Shown here: piece after piece, positions 20,206-27,864 of the stretch
Layout of the letters: each line of letters begins with the position of its first letter
How positions within the stretch are numbered: the stretch's first letter is position 1
Assembly (NCBI RefSeq): GCF_000341105.1
Contig: NZ_ANBB01000003.1
Span: 124,001 to 188,000, forward strand
DNA length: 64,000 nucleotides
Direction of reading: 5' to 3'
DNA from: Nocardiopsis potens DSM 45234
GTDB taxonomy: Bacteria > Actinomycetota > Actinomycetes > Streptosporangiales > Streptosporangiaceae
Notes under the pieces: model-generated
What the model was told of the DNA's origin: nothing
Database searches by the model: none
The model's input: the letters and a program-made list of their open reading frames with translations, nothing else
Program-made: the position numbers and the translations under genes

Positions 20206-20487
20206 TCATTCAGCGGCGGCCGCTCCGGCCCGGCGCAGCCCGCTGCGCCGGGCCCGCTCCGCCTCGGCCTCGCGCGAGCGCGGCGGGGCCGGGCTGACCA
20301 GCTCGGCGACGAGCCGCGAGGTGGCGGCCGCGACGGCCTCCACCGCCTCGTCGAACGCCGCCCGGTTGGCCGCCGACGGCCTGGTGCTGCCGCTGATCTT
20401 GCGCACGTACTGCAGAGCGGCGTCGCGGATCTCGTCCTCGTCGGCCGGCGGCGCCATGTTGTGCAGCCGGCGAATGTTGCGGCACAT
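20206..20487 (-). CDS. DUF2277 family protein
   Basis: A 93-residue protein matching the DUF2277 family along its length: MCRNIRRLHNMAPPADEDEI at the start, then AALQYVRKISGSTRPSAANR and AAFDEAVEAVAAATSRLVAE. The family is widespread in actinobacteria and proteobacteria and has no known function; the conserved Cys2 and basic N-terminus may bind metal or nucleic acid, which is a guess. The ATG at 20487 is fixed by the family N-terminus; the long frame upstream is an artefact. Confidence 0.88.
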   Translation of the reverse strand: MCRNIRRLHNMAPPADEDEIRDAALQYVRKISGSTRPSAANRAAFDEAVEAVAAATSRLVAELVSPAPPRSREAEAERARRSGLRRAGAAAAE

Positions 20488-20554
20488 GGTGATGACGCTA
20501 CGCCCCGCCGCCGACATTTCACCGATCCGCCGGGCGGAGAGGCCGGTCGGCGGA

Positions 20555-20735
20555 TCGCGCCGAACGCCCCGGCCCGCCGACCCCCGGTCTGTCGAACGCC
20601 TCCGTCCGCCGACCGGTACCGCCCGCGAACGCCCCGGCCCGCCGGCCGGAACCGCCCGCCGAACCCCCGGTCTGCCGGCCCCCGGTCTGGCGAACGTCCC
20701 AGCCCGCCGGCCGGTACCGCCCGGTGGCGCTCCGC
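20555..20735 (+). repeat. Tandem repeat, about five units of 32-33 bases
   Basis: Units follow GCGAACGCCCCGGCCCGCCG then GCCGGTACCGCCC, with variants GAACCCCCGGTCTGCCGG and GAACGTCCCAGCCCGCCGG. Copies abut with no spacers, so it is not a CRISPR. It occupies the 365-base gap between the DUF2277 and helR genes, downstream of helR. Confidence 0.65.
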
Positions 20736-20852
20736 CGGAGGAGAAGATGGAGAGGATCCCTCTGCGCCGGCGGCCCGCACCGTCCTGCCGCCCGGGGAGC
20801 GGGCGCCCGGCCGGTGGCGCCGGTCGGACGCCCGGGGGCGGGAACCGGCCGG

Positions 20853-23336
20853 TCAGTCCTCGCGGGTCAGGCCGGACAGCATGCCGGGCAGCGGCCGCTC
20901 GTGCAGGACGGTCAGCCGGCGGGTGGCGCGGGTGACCGCGACGTAGAGGTCGCGGCCGCCCTGGGGCGAGCCGGCCAGGATCCGGTCCGGTTCGGCGATG
21001 AGCACCGAGTCGAACTCCAGCCCCTTGGCAAGGGTGCAGGTCAGCACGGCCACCGGGGAGTCGAGCACGGCGGGGGAGGCGTCCGATGCGGCCTCCGGCA
21101 GTAGCGCCGCGAACTCCGCGTGCCGGTCGTCGGGGACGATGACGGCGACCCGCCCGCCGTTCTCCGCTCCACCGCTCTCTGCTCCGCCGTCCTCCGCCCC
21201 GCTCTTCTCCGCTCCGCCGTCCTCCGCCCCGCCGGGGCCCGCCGGGGCCGGGGCGGCGCCGACGGCGCGCAGCTCCGCGTCGACCAGCCCGGGCAGCAGC
21301 CCGGCCCAGGCGCCGGGCCCGACCCGCACCGCGCGCGGCCGCTCGCCGCCCTCGCGCACCGACTCCGGGGGCGCCTGGTCCGGGGCGACCTCCTTGAGCA
21401 CGTCCGCCGCGACGTCCATGATCTCCACCGGGGTCCGGTAGTTCACCAGCAGCCGCTCCTCGTGCAGCCGCCCGCCGGCGTACCCGCCGAGCATCGCCTC
21501 CCAGGAGGAGGCGCCCGCCGGGCTGCCGGTCTGGGCGGTGTCGCCGACCACGGTCAGCGAGCGGGTGGGGATGCGCCGCATCACGGTGCGCCAGGCCATC
21601 TCGGACAGCTCCTGGGCCTCGTCCACGATGACGTGCCCGTAGGCCCAGGACCGGTCGGACTCGGCGCGCTCGGCCGTGGTCCGCGCCGGGCCCTCGTCGG
21701 CCTGGCGTTCGGCCAGCGCCGCCGCGGCCCCCTTCCGGTCGCCCTCGAACAGGCCGGAGATCTCCAGCACGCCCAGGGCGTACCGCTCCCGCTCGCGCCG
21801 CCTCCGCTCGGCCGCGCGGTCCCGGGCCCGCTGCTCGCCGGCCTCCTCGCCGAGCAGTTCGGCGGCCTCGTCCAGCAGCGGGACGTCGTCCACGGTCCAG
21901 GCCGAGCCGGCCGGGCGGAGCAGGGCGCGCCACTCGTGCTCGGCCAGCACCCCCTCCTCCGGTTCCCGGGCGGCCTCGCGCGCGGCGGCGGCCATCAGGC
22001 CGGCGTCGGAGAGCAGCTCCCCGACCAGCCGCTCCGGGGAGAGGTGCGGCCAGAGCGCGTCCAGCGCCTCCCGCACCGCGGCGTCGCCCCACAGGGTCTC
22101 CACCGCGACCTCGGTGTCCTCCTCGGTCCACAGCGGGGCGTCGGGGTCCTCCAGCTCGGGCACGGCGCCCGCGGTCAGGCCCGCGTCCTCCTCGGCCTCG
22201 CGCACCGACTCCTCCAGCCGCCGCTGCTGGTCCAGGGCGAGCGCGCCGAGCATCTCCCGGACGAAGAACGGGCGCGCCGCGTTGTGCCGGATGCCCAGGT
22301 CCCGGGCGCGGTCCCGGATGTCCCGGCAGGTCCGCTCGTCCACCTCCAGGTCCATGCCCTGCGCCTCGAGCCGCAGGCCGCCGCGGGGCACCCGCTGCCG
22401 CTCCCGGACGGCGGCCGCGACCATCCCGGCCATCCGCAGCGAGCCCTTCGGGACCGCGGCCTCCGGGGCGTCGCGGGCCTCGGCCCGCACCCCGGGGAAG
22501 AGGCCGCCGACGGTGGTCAGCACCACGTCGGTCTCGCCGAGCGAGGGCAGCACCTGGGAGATGTAGCGCAGGAAGGTCGCGTTGGGGCCGACGACCAGCA
22601 CGCCGCGCCGCTCCAGCACCGAGCGGTGGGTGTAGAGCAGGTAGGCCGCGCGGTGCAGCGCGGCGACGGTCTTGCCGGTGCCGGGGCCGCCCTGGACCAC
22701 CAGGATCCCCTGCAGCCCGGAGCGGATCACCCGGTCCTGCTCGCCCTGGATGGTGGAGACGATGTCGTGCATCCGCCCGGTCCGCCCGGCGCGCAGCGCC
22801 GCCAGTAGCGCGGCCTCGCCGGACAGGCCGCTGCGCTGCTCCTCGTCGAGGCCGTCCAGGTCGAACACCTCGTCGTCCAGGCCGACCACGGTGCGCCCGC
22901 GGGTGTGCAGGTGGCGGCGGCGCACCAGGCCGGCCGGCGACTGCGGGGTGGCCGCGTAGAACGGGCGGGCGGCCGGGGCGCGCCAGTCCACCAGCATCAC
23001 CTCGTGGTCGGCGTCGCGCAGCCCGATCCGGCCGACGTAGAGCGGGTCGCCGGGGGTGCCGGGCAGGTCGCGGTGGTCGATCCGGCCGAAGCAGAGCCCC
23101 TCCTCGACGGTGGCGAGCCGCCGGGCCAGCCGGGCCTGCTCGTCGACCACGGCCTGGCGCTCCACCAGGCCGGCGTAGCCGTTGCCGCCCCCGCGCGCCT
23201 CCGCCTCGCGCAGGGTCTCCTCGGCCAGGGCCCGGGCGGCGTCGAGGCGTTCGTAGAGCGCGGACACGTAGGCCTGCTCCGCCCGCAGGGAACGCCGGCG
23301 GGCTTGACTTGCGGCCTGGTGTTGACTCATGCCCAT
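20853..23336 (-). CDS. helR: HelR/HelD-type RNA polymerase-associated helicase
   Basis: An 827-residue UvrD-like superfamily 1 ATPase of the HelD/HelR type, which pulls stalled RNA polymerase off DNA and in some actinobacteria protects it from rifamycins. An N-terminal coiled-coil arm (residues 15-80) precedes the YVGRIGLRDADHEVMLVDWR segment typical of the family. Walker A is GGPGTGKT at 216-223, motif II is HVIVDEAQEL, and VAVTRATRRL is motif VI. Between the helicase lobes is a Gly-Ala-Glu-Asp repeat linker encoded at about 21165-21245. No rifamycin-associated promoter element like that of streptomycete helR was seen upstream. Rifampicin protection is possible but not shown. Confidence 0.85.
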   Translation of the reverse strand: MGMSQHQAASQARRRSLRAEQAYVSALYERLDAARALAEETLREAEARGGGNGYAGLVERQAVVDEQARLARRLATVEEGLCFGRIDHRDLPGTPGDPLYVGRIGLRDADHEVMLVDWRAPAARPFYAATPQSPAGLVRRRHLHTRGRTVVGLDDEVFDLDGLDEEQRSGLSGEAALLAALRAGRTGRMHDIVSTIQGEQDRVIRSGLQGILVVQGGPGTGKTVAALHRAAYLLYTHRSVLERRGVLVVGPNATFLRYISQVLPSLGETDVVLTTVGGLFPGVRAEARDAPEAAVPKGSLRMAGMVAAAVRERQRVPRGGLRLEAQGMDLEVDERTCRDIRDRARDLGIRHNAARPFFVREMLGALALDQQRRLEESVREAEEDAGLTAGAVPELEDPDAPLWTEEDTEVAVETLWGDAAVREALDALWPHLSPERLVGELLSDAGLMAAAAREAAREPEEGVLAEHEWRALLRPAGSAWTVDDVPLLDEAAELLGEEAGEQRARDRAAERRRRERERYALGVLEISGLFEGDRKGAAAALAERQADEGPARTTAERAESDRSWAYGHVIVDEAQELSEMAWRTVMRRIPTRSLTVVGDTAQTGSPAGASSWEAMLGGYAGGRLHEERLLVNYRTPVEIMDVAADVLKEVAPDQAPPESVREGGERPRAVRVGPGAWAGLLPGLVDAELRAVGAAPAPAGPGGAEDGGAEKSGAEDGGAESGGAENGGRVAVIVPDDRHAEFAALLPEAASDASPAVLDSPVAVLTCTLAKGLEFDSVLIAEPDRILAGSPQGGRDLYVAVTRATRRLTVLHERPLPGMLSGLTRED

Positions 23337-23350
23337 CCCTAGGTTACTAT
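23322..23350 (+). promoter_or_regulatory. Promoter candidate inside the helR start region, pointing right
   Basis: TTGACT (23322-23327), a 17-base spacer, and TACTAT (23345-23350). This is close to the housekeeping sigma consensus and would start an RNA near 23357. Confidence 0.5.
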
Positions 23351-23356
23351 GTGGAT

Positions 23357-23446
23357 GTCTCTAAAAGTTGTGCGCAGAAACAGCTTGCAAGTCGTACAAC
23401 CTAGCACGCGCGCCCGAGCAGCCGCCAGTCGGCCGGGCGCTTTTTT
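23357..23446 (+). ncRNA. Candidate small RNA of about 90 nt ending in an intrinsic terminator
   Basis: The stretch runs from the predicted start near 23357 to a T6 run at 23441-23446, preceded by the stem GCGCCCG (23410-23416) / CGGGCGC (23434-23440). A classic terminator with six T is rare in this GC-rich DNA and is followed by a separate transcription unit (trpL). The body has a second dyad, GTTGTGCG against CGTACAAC. No open frame of note lies inside. It may be an independent sRNA or a short divergent transcript; no family was recognised. Confidence 0.4.
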
Positions 23447-23501
23447 CATGCCGAGCCCCGCGACCGCGCCCCGCGGGCTCCCGCGCACCGCCCGGCCGCG
23501 C

Positions 23502-23507
23502 TACACT
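23502..23507 (+). promoter_or_regulatory. -10 element of the trp leader transcript
   Basis: TACACT ends 7 bases before the leader ATG at 23515, so the transcript would begin at or next to the A of the ATG (leaderless). No good -35 is seen. Confidence 0.5.
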
Positions 23508-23514
23508 GCGACGC

Positions 23515-23568
23515 ATGCGAACCCCGGTCAGTGCCCCAGCGCCCCGCCAGTGGTGGCGCCGCTCCTAG
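23515..23568 (+). CDS. trpL: Trp leader peptide
   Basis: A 17-residue leader, MRTPVSAPAPRQWWRRS, with tandem Trp codons TGGTGG at 23551-23556 shortly before the TAG at 23566. It precedes the fused anthranilate synthase by 117 bases and is too short for normal gene finding. Its role would be to let the ribosome sense charged tRNA-Trp. The Trp pair in a 17-residue peptide directly before trpE leaves little doubt. Confidence 0.88.
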   Translation: MRTPVSAPAPRQWWRRS

Positions 23569-23622
23569 GCGGCGCACCGAGGTTCTGCTCTACCCACAGC
23601 GACCGCCGATCGGCGGTCGTTT
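23556..23622 (+). promoter_or_regulatory. Transcription attenuator of the trpEG gene
   Basis: A first hairpin (GCGCCGC 23556-23562 / GCGGCGC 23569-23575) overlaps the end of trpL. The terminator hairpin is CGACCGCCGATCGGCGGTCG at 23600-23619 followed by TTT. GGCGG at 23568-23572 can instead pair with CCGCC at 23603-23607 as the antiterminator when a ribosome stalls on the Trp codons. The competing pairings are inferred from complementarity. Confidence 0.75.
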
Positions 23623-23685
23623 CGCGTTCGCGGCGCGGCCGCCGGATCATCGTCCGAGACCGGCCCAGCGCGAAAAGGACCCCCA

Positions 23686-25893
23686 GTGGATTCCAGCACC
23701 GACGCCCGACCCGCCGCCTTCCGCACCGCGGGCGGGATCATCGTCCGCCGCAGCTCCGAGCCCTGCGACCCGGAGGTCCTCACGGCCCTCGTCCGCGACG
23801 TGGAGGGGCGCCGCGGCGGCGTCCTCTCCTCCGGCATGGAGTACCCGGGCCGGTACAGCCGCTGGCACCTCGGCTACGTCGACCCGTGCCTGGAGATCGC
23901 CGCGCACGGCCGCCGGGTCACCGCCACCGCGCTGAACGGGCGCGGCCGGGTGCTGCTGCCGGCCGTCGCCCGCGCCCTGGCCGAGCACGGCCCGCTGCAG
24001 GACGGCGGGCGGCCGGACGGGGCGGCCGTCGCCGTCACCGTCCCCGAGCCGGACCCCTCCGCCTTCTACACCGAGGAGCGGCGCAGCCGCCGGCCCAGCG
24101 TCTTCTCCGCGCTGCGCTCGGTGGTCGCGCTGTTCGCCTGCGACACCGACCCGCACCTCGGCCTGTACGGAGCCTTCGGCTACGACCTGGCGTTCCAGTT
24201 CGAACCGGTGGAGCAGGTCCTGGACCGCGACCCCGGCGACCGGGACCTGGTGCTGCACCTGCCCGACTCGGTGGTGGTGCGCGACCGCAAGCGGGAGACC
24301 TGCGTCCGCTACGGCTACGAGTTCACCGTGCCCGGGCCGGACGGCGCGGAGGCCTCCACCGACGGCCTGCCCCGCGCCACCGGCCCCACGCCGCCGGTGG
24401 TCGCCGCCGAGGTCCCGGCCCAGCCCGAGCCGGGCTCCTACGCCGCGGTCGTCGCCGAGGCCAAGGAGCGGTTCCGCCGCGGCGACCTGTTCGAGGTCGT
24501 GCCCGGGCACCGCACCTACGGGGCGTGCGCCTCCCCGGCCCGCTTCTACGAGCGGCTGCGCGAGCGCAACCCCGCCCCCTACGAGTTCTTCTTCAACCTC
24601 GGCGAGGGCGAGTACCTGGTCGGCGCCTCCCCGGAGATGTTCGTCCGGGTCACCGGCGAGCCGGGGCGCGGGCAGCGGGTGGAGACCTGCCCGATCTCCG
24701 GCACCATCAAGCGCGGCGCCGACCCGCTGGAGGACGCCGAGAACATCCGCGCCCTGCTCACCTCCGCCAAGGAGGAGTCCGAGCTCACCATGTGCACCGA
24801 CGTGGACCGCAACGACAAGTCGCGGGTCTGCGAACCGGGCAGCGTCAAGGTGATCGGCCGCCGCCAGATCGAGATGTACAGCAGGCTGATCCACACCGTC
24901 GACCACATCGAGGGGGTGCTGCGCCCGGAGTTCGACGCGCTGGACGCCTTCCTCACCCACATGTGGGCGGTCACCGTCACCGGTGCCCCCAAGACCTGGG
25001 CGATGCGCTTCATCGAGCGGCACGAGGGATCGCCCCGCCGCTGGTACGGCGGCGCCGTCGGGTTCATCGGCTTCGACGGCTCGATGAACACCGGGCTGAC
25101 CCTGCGCACCGCGCAGATCAAGGACGGCGTGGCGACCGTGCGGGTCGGCGCCACCCTGCTCTACGACTCCGACCCCGAGGCCGAGGAGAAGGAGACCTTC
25201 CTCAAGGCCCGCGCCCTGCTGGAGACGCTCGCCCTGGAAGAGGAGGCCGCCGCCGCGGAGGGCCGGCCGGAGCCGGCCGCCCCCGCCGCCCCCGCCGAAC
25301 CGGCCGGCGCGGGGATGAAGGTCCTCCTCGTCGACCACGAGGACTCCTTCGTCAACACCCTCGCCGACTACGTCCGCCGGCACGGCGCCGAGGTCACCAC
25401 CGTCCGCTACGGCTTCGACGAGGCCCTGCTCGACGAGCTCGCCCCGGACCTGGTGGTGCTCTCGCCCGGACCCGGCCTGCCCTCCGACTTCGGCACCCGC
25501 GCCCTGCTGGACGCCCTGGAGGAGCGCAACCTGCCGGTGTTCGGCGTCTGCCTCGGCCTGCAGGCCATGGTCGAGCACGCCGGCGGCGAGCTGCTCACCC
25601 TGGACGAGCCGGTGCACGGCAAGCCCGGCCGGGTCCGGGCCGTCGGCGGCGAGCTGCTCACCGGGACCGGCGGGGACTTCGCGGCCGCCCGCTACCACTC
25701 CGTCTACACCACCCCGGAGCGGGTCAAGGGCTATACCGTCACCGCGGTCACCGAGGGCGGCCCCGAACCGGTGGTCATGGCGATCGAGGACCCGGCCGCG
25801 CGCCGCTGGGCGGTCCAGTTCCACCCCGAGTCGATCCTCACCGCCGCCGTCGGCGAGGGCATCGTGGAGCGGGTCCTCCGCCTGGCGCGCTGA
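23686..25893 (+). CDS. trpEG: Fused anthranilate synthase, components I and II
   Basis: A 735-residue single-chain anthranilate synthase that makes anthranilate from chorismate and glutamine, the first step of tryptophan synthesis. The TrpE part (residues 1 to about 520) has PISGTIKRGADP, TMCTDVDRNDKSRVC and TVTGAPKTWAMRFIE. An Ala/Pro linker leads to the glutaminase part from residue 544 (MKVLLVDHEDSFVNTL), with the nucleophile Cys622 in GVCLGLQ and His713/Glu715 in FHPES. The GTG at 23686 has AAAAGGA ahead of it. The Trp leader upstream argues for tryptophan rather than phenazine synthesis. No other trp gene is in the window. Confidence 0.92.
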   Translation: MDSSTDARPAAFRTAGGIIVRRSSEPCDPEVLTALVRDVEGRRGGVLSSGMEYPGRYSRWHLGYVDPCLEIAAHGRRVTATALNGRGRVLLPAVARALAEHGPLQDGGRPDGAAVAVTVPEPDPSAFYTEERRSRRPSVFSALRSVVALFACDTDPHLGLYGAFGYDLAFQFEPVEQVLDRDPGDRDLVLHLPDSVVVRDRKRETCVRYGYEFTVPGPDGAEASTDGLPRATGPTPPVVAAEVPAQPEPGSYAAVVAEAKERFRRGDLFEVVPGHRTYGACASPARFYERLRERNPAPYEFFFNLGEGEYLVGASPEMFVRVTGEPGRGQRVETCPISGTIKRGADPLEDAENIRALLTSAKEESELTMCTDVDRNDKSRVCEPGSVKVIGRRQIEMYSRLIHTVDHIEGVLRPEFDALDAFLTHMWAVTVTGAPKTWAMRFIERHEGSPRRWYGGAVGFIGFDGSMNTGLTLRTAQIKDGVATVRVGATLLYDSDPEAEEKETFLKARALLETLALEEEAAAAEGRPEPAAPAAPAEPAGAGMKVLLVDHEDSFVNTLADYVRRHGAEVTTVRYGFDEALLDELAPDLVVLSPGPGLPSDFGTRALLDALEERNLPVFGVCLGLQAMVEHAGGELLTLDEPVHGKPGRVRAVGGELLTGTGGDFAAARYHSVYTTPERVKGYTVTAVTEGGPEPVVMAIEDPAARRWAVQFHPESILTAAVGEGIVERVLRLAR

Positions 25894-25897
25894 CCCG

Positions 25898-25934
25898 CCG
25901 CCCGCCCCGCGCCGCCGCCGCGCGGGGCGGGCGG
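25898..25934 (+). terminator. Hairpin after trpEG
   Basis: CCGCCCGCCCCGCG (25898-25911) pairs with CGCGGGGCGGGCGG (25921-25934), a 14-base stem with a 9-base loop, 4 bases after the stop. Confidence 0.6.
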
Positions 25935-26062
25935 GGCCCTCTCCGGCCCGCCGGGACCGGCCCCGGCGGGCGCCCGGGGAAGGGCCGCCCCCGCGGCGCG
26001 GGGCGGGAGCGCCGCGGCCCCGGAGACCGGCCGGGACCGCGGTCCCGGATAGGCTTCCGGGC

Positions 26063-26884
26063 ATGACCGGAACTCCGGGAAGGACCGTCGTCACCGGCGC
26101 CGCGGGCCGCGTCGCCGCCGCGGTGCGGGAGGGCCTCCGCGACGCCGGGCACCTGGTGCTGCTGGACCGCCTCCCGCCCCCGCCCGGGTACCGGGCCCGG
26201 GGCAACGAGACCTGGGTCCGGGCCGACATCGCCGACCCGCGGGCGCTCGCCGAGGCCTTCGCCGGCGCCGACGCGGTGGTGCATCTGGCCGGGATCCCCG
26301 ACGAGGCGCCGCTGCCGGACCTGCTGCGCGCCAACGTGGAGGGGACGCACAACGTCCTGGAGGCGGCGCGCCGGGCGGGGGTGCCCCGGGTGGTGCTGGC
26401 CTCCAGCAACCGGGCCACCGGCAACTACCCGGTCGACCGCACGGTGACCGCGGCGGACCCGCCGCGCCCGGACGGCTTCTACGGGGTGAGCAAGGCGGCG
26501 GCCGAAGCGCTGGGCCGGCTCTACGCCGACGCCTTCGGCCTGCAGGTGGCCGCGGTGCGCATCGGCTCGCTGGAGGAGCGCCCCACCGAGGCCCGGCACC
26601 TGGCCACCTGGCTCAGCCCGCGGGACTGCGCCGGGTTCTTCCGCGCCGCCGTCACCGCCCCCGGGGTGACGTTCGTCGCGGCCTACGCCGTCTCCGCCAA
26701 CGCCCGGAGGTTCTGGGACCTCTCCGCCGGCGAGGCCGGGCTGGGGTACCGCCCGGTCGACGACGCCGAGGCGTTCGCCGCGGAGATCCCCGGCGGCGAC
26801 CCGTTCTGGGACGGCGGACCGCAGGGCGGCGCCTACGCCGGGCCCGGCGCCCTGCTGCCGCACCTGCCGGACCCCGGCCGCTGA
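26063..26884 (+). CDS. NAD-dependent epimerase/dehydratase family, uronate dehydrogenase-like
   Basis: A 273-residue Rossmann-fold short-chain oxidoreductase. It has TGAAGRVAAAVREGL for NAD binding, VVHLAGIP, LASSNRATGNYP, and the catalytic YGVSK within DGFYGVSKAAAEALG. The C-terminal half (RIGSLEERPTEARHLATWLS and the closing GYRPVDDAEAFA) resembles uronate dehydrogenases, which oxidise glucuronate or galacturonate to the lactone. That assignment is by resemblance; a generic epimerase role remains possible. It is monocistronic or leads into thyX, 110 bases away. Confidence 0.7.
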   Translation: MTGTPGRTVVTGAAGRVAAAVREGLRDAGHLVLLDRLPPPPGYRARGNETWVRADIADPRALAEAFAGADAVVHLAGIPDEAPLPDLLRANVEGTHNVLEAARRAGVPRVVLASSNRATGNYPVDRTVTAADPPRPDGFYGVSKAAAEALGRLYADAFGLQVAAVRIGSLEERPTEARHLATWLSPRDCAGFFRAAVTAPGVTFVAAYAVSANARRFWDLSAGEAGLGYRPVDDAEAFAAEIPGGDPFWDGGPQGGAYAGPGALLPHLPDPGR

Positions 26885-26994
26885 TCCGGGGCGGCGCGGG
26901 CGCTCCCGGTACCGGTCCGGCGCCGGCCGCCGGGCGTGTAATGTCGTCTCGGCCCGGGAGCCGGGGGAGCCCGAGACATGGAGATGGAAGCACC

Positions 26995-27795
26995 GTGAAG
27001 CACGTCGAACCTGAGGTCCACCTGGTCGCCAAGCCGCAGCTGGACTACGACGAGATCGCCCGCTACCTCGCCGACGTCGGCGGGGAGAAGTGGCTGGAGC
27101 GGTTCGACCGGGGCGAGCTCGACGCGCACCTCAACGACCCGCAGAACCTCGCCGAGTTCGCCGGCCGGCTGTGCTACCGCTCCTGGGAGCCGGGCCTCAA
27201 CCCCAACGTCACCCGGGTCCGCACCGACCAGGACGCCTACCTCACCAACATCCTGCGCAGCCTGCACGGCTCGGTCCTGGAGCACGTCAGCTTCAGCTTC
27301 GTGCTGCACAACGTCAGCCGGGTGCTCACCCACGAGCTGATCCGGCACCGCCCCGGCGTCGCCGTCTCCCAGGAGTCGCTGCGCTTCGTCCGCCTCACCG
27401 ACCTGCCGTTCTGGTTCCCGGACTGGGCGCAGGAGGACCCCGAGCTGATGTCCCGCGCCACCGAGATGCTGGAGAAGATGGAGGAGTTCCAGCTCTGGAT
27501 GGCCGACCACTTCGGCCTGGACGAAGAGGGCAAGAAGTTCGCGGAGAAGAAGCACCGCACCTCCTTCATGCGCCGCTTCGCCCCCGAGGGCGTCGCCACC
27601 GGCCTGGTCTGGACCGCCAACGTCCGCACCCTCCGCCACACCCTGGAGGCCCGCACCGCCCCCGGCGCCGAGGAGGAGATCCGCCTGCTCTTCGCCAAGA
27701 TCGGCGAACTCCTGAAGAAGGAGGCCCCCTCCCTCTTCGGCGACTACACCGTCGACCCCGAGGGCACCTGGGTCCCCGGCTGGCGCAAGGTCTGA
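26995..27795 (+). CDS. thyX: Flavin-dependent thymidylate synthase
   Basis: A 266-residue ThyX, which makes dTMP from dUMP with FAD and methylene-tetrahydrofolate. The family RHR is at residues 117-119 within THELIRHRPGVAVSQESLRF. The spacing from RHR to the Ser-x-Arg end is one residue longer than in the textbook RHRx7S form, as in one ThyX subgroup. FSFVLHNVSRV precedes it and carries flavin and nucleotide contacts. GTG 26995 is preferred over the in-frame ATG at 26941. The conserved core begins soon after it, and GGAG/GGAAG lie just upstream. Confidence 0.92.
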   Translation: MKHVEPEVHLVAKPQLDYDEIARYLADVGGEKWLERFDRGELDAHLNDPQNLAEFAGRLCYRSWEPGLNPNVTRVRTDQDAYLTNILRSLHGSVLEHVSFSFVLHNVSRVLTHELIRHRPGVAVSQESLRFVRLTDLPFWFPDWAQEDPELMSRATEMLEKMEEFQLWMADHFGLDEEGKKFAEKKHRTSFMRRFAPEGVATGLVWTANVRTLRHTLEARTAPGAEEEIRLLFAKIGELLKKEAPSLFGDYTVDPEGTWVPGWRKV

Positions 27796-27807
27796 GAGGC
27801 GCTCGGC

Positions 27808-27850
27808 GCGGATCCGCCGCTTCCGGAGCGTCCGGAGGCGGCGGATCCGC
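27808..27850. terminator. Bidirectional hairpin at the left edge of the defence island
   Basis: GCGGATCCGCCGC (27808-27820) and its complement (27838-27850), extended inward by TCCGGA on both sides of a GCG loop. It separates thyX from the convergent GmrSD gene. Confidence 0.7.
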
Positions 27851-27864
27851 GGTCCTGCTCGGGA

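Noticed and set aside
20555-20735. Possible CRISPR array
   Set aside because: The 33-base units abut directly with no unique spacers, and no cas genes are nearby.
23337-23420. Rifamycin-associated element upstream of helR
   Set aside because: A CTTGCAAG palindrome is present, but the 19-base inverted repeat known from streptomycete helR promoters is not.
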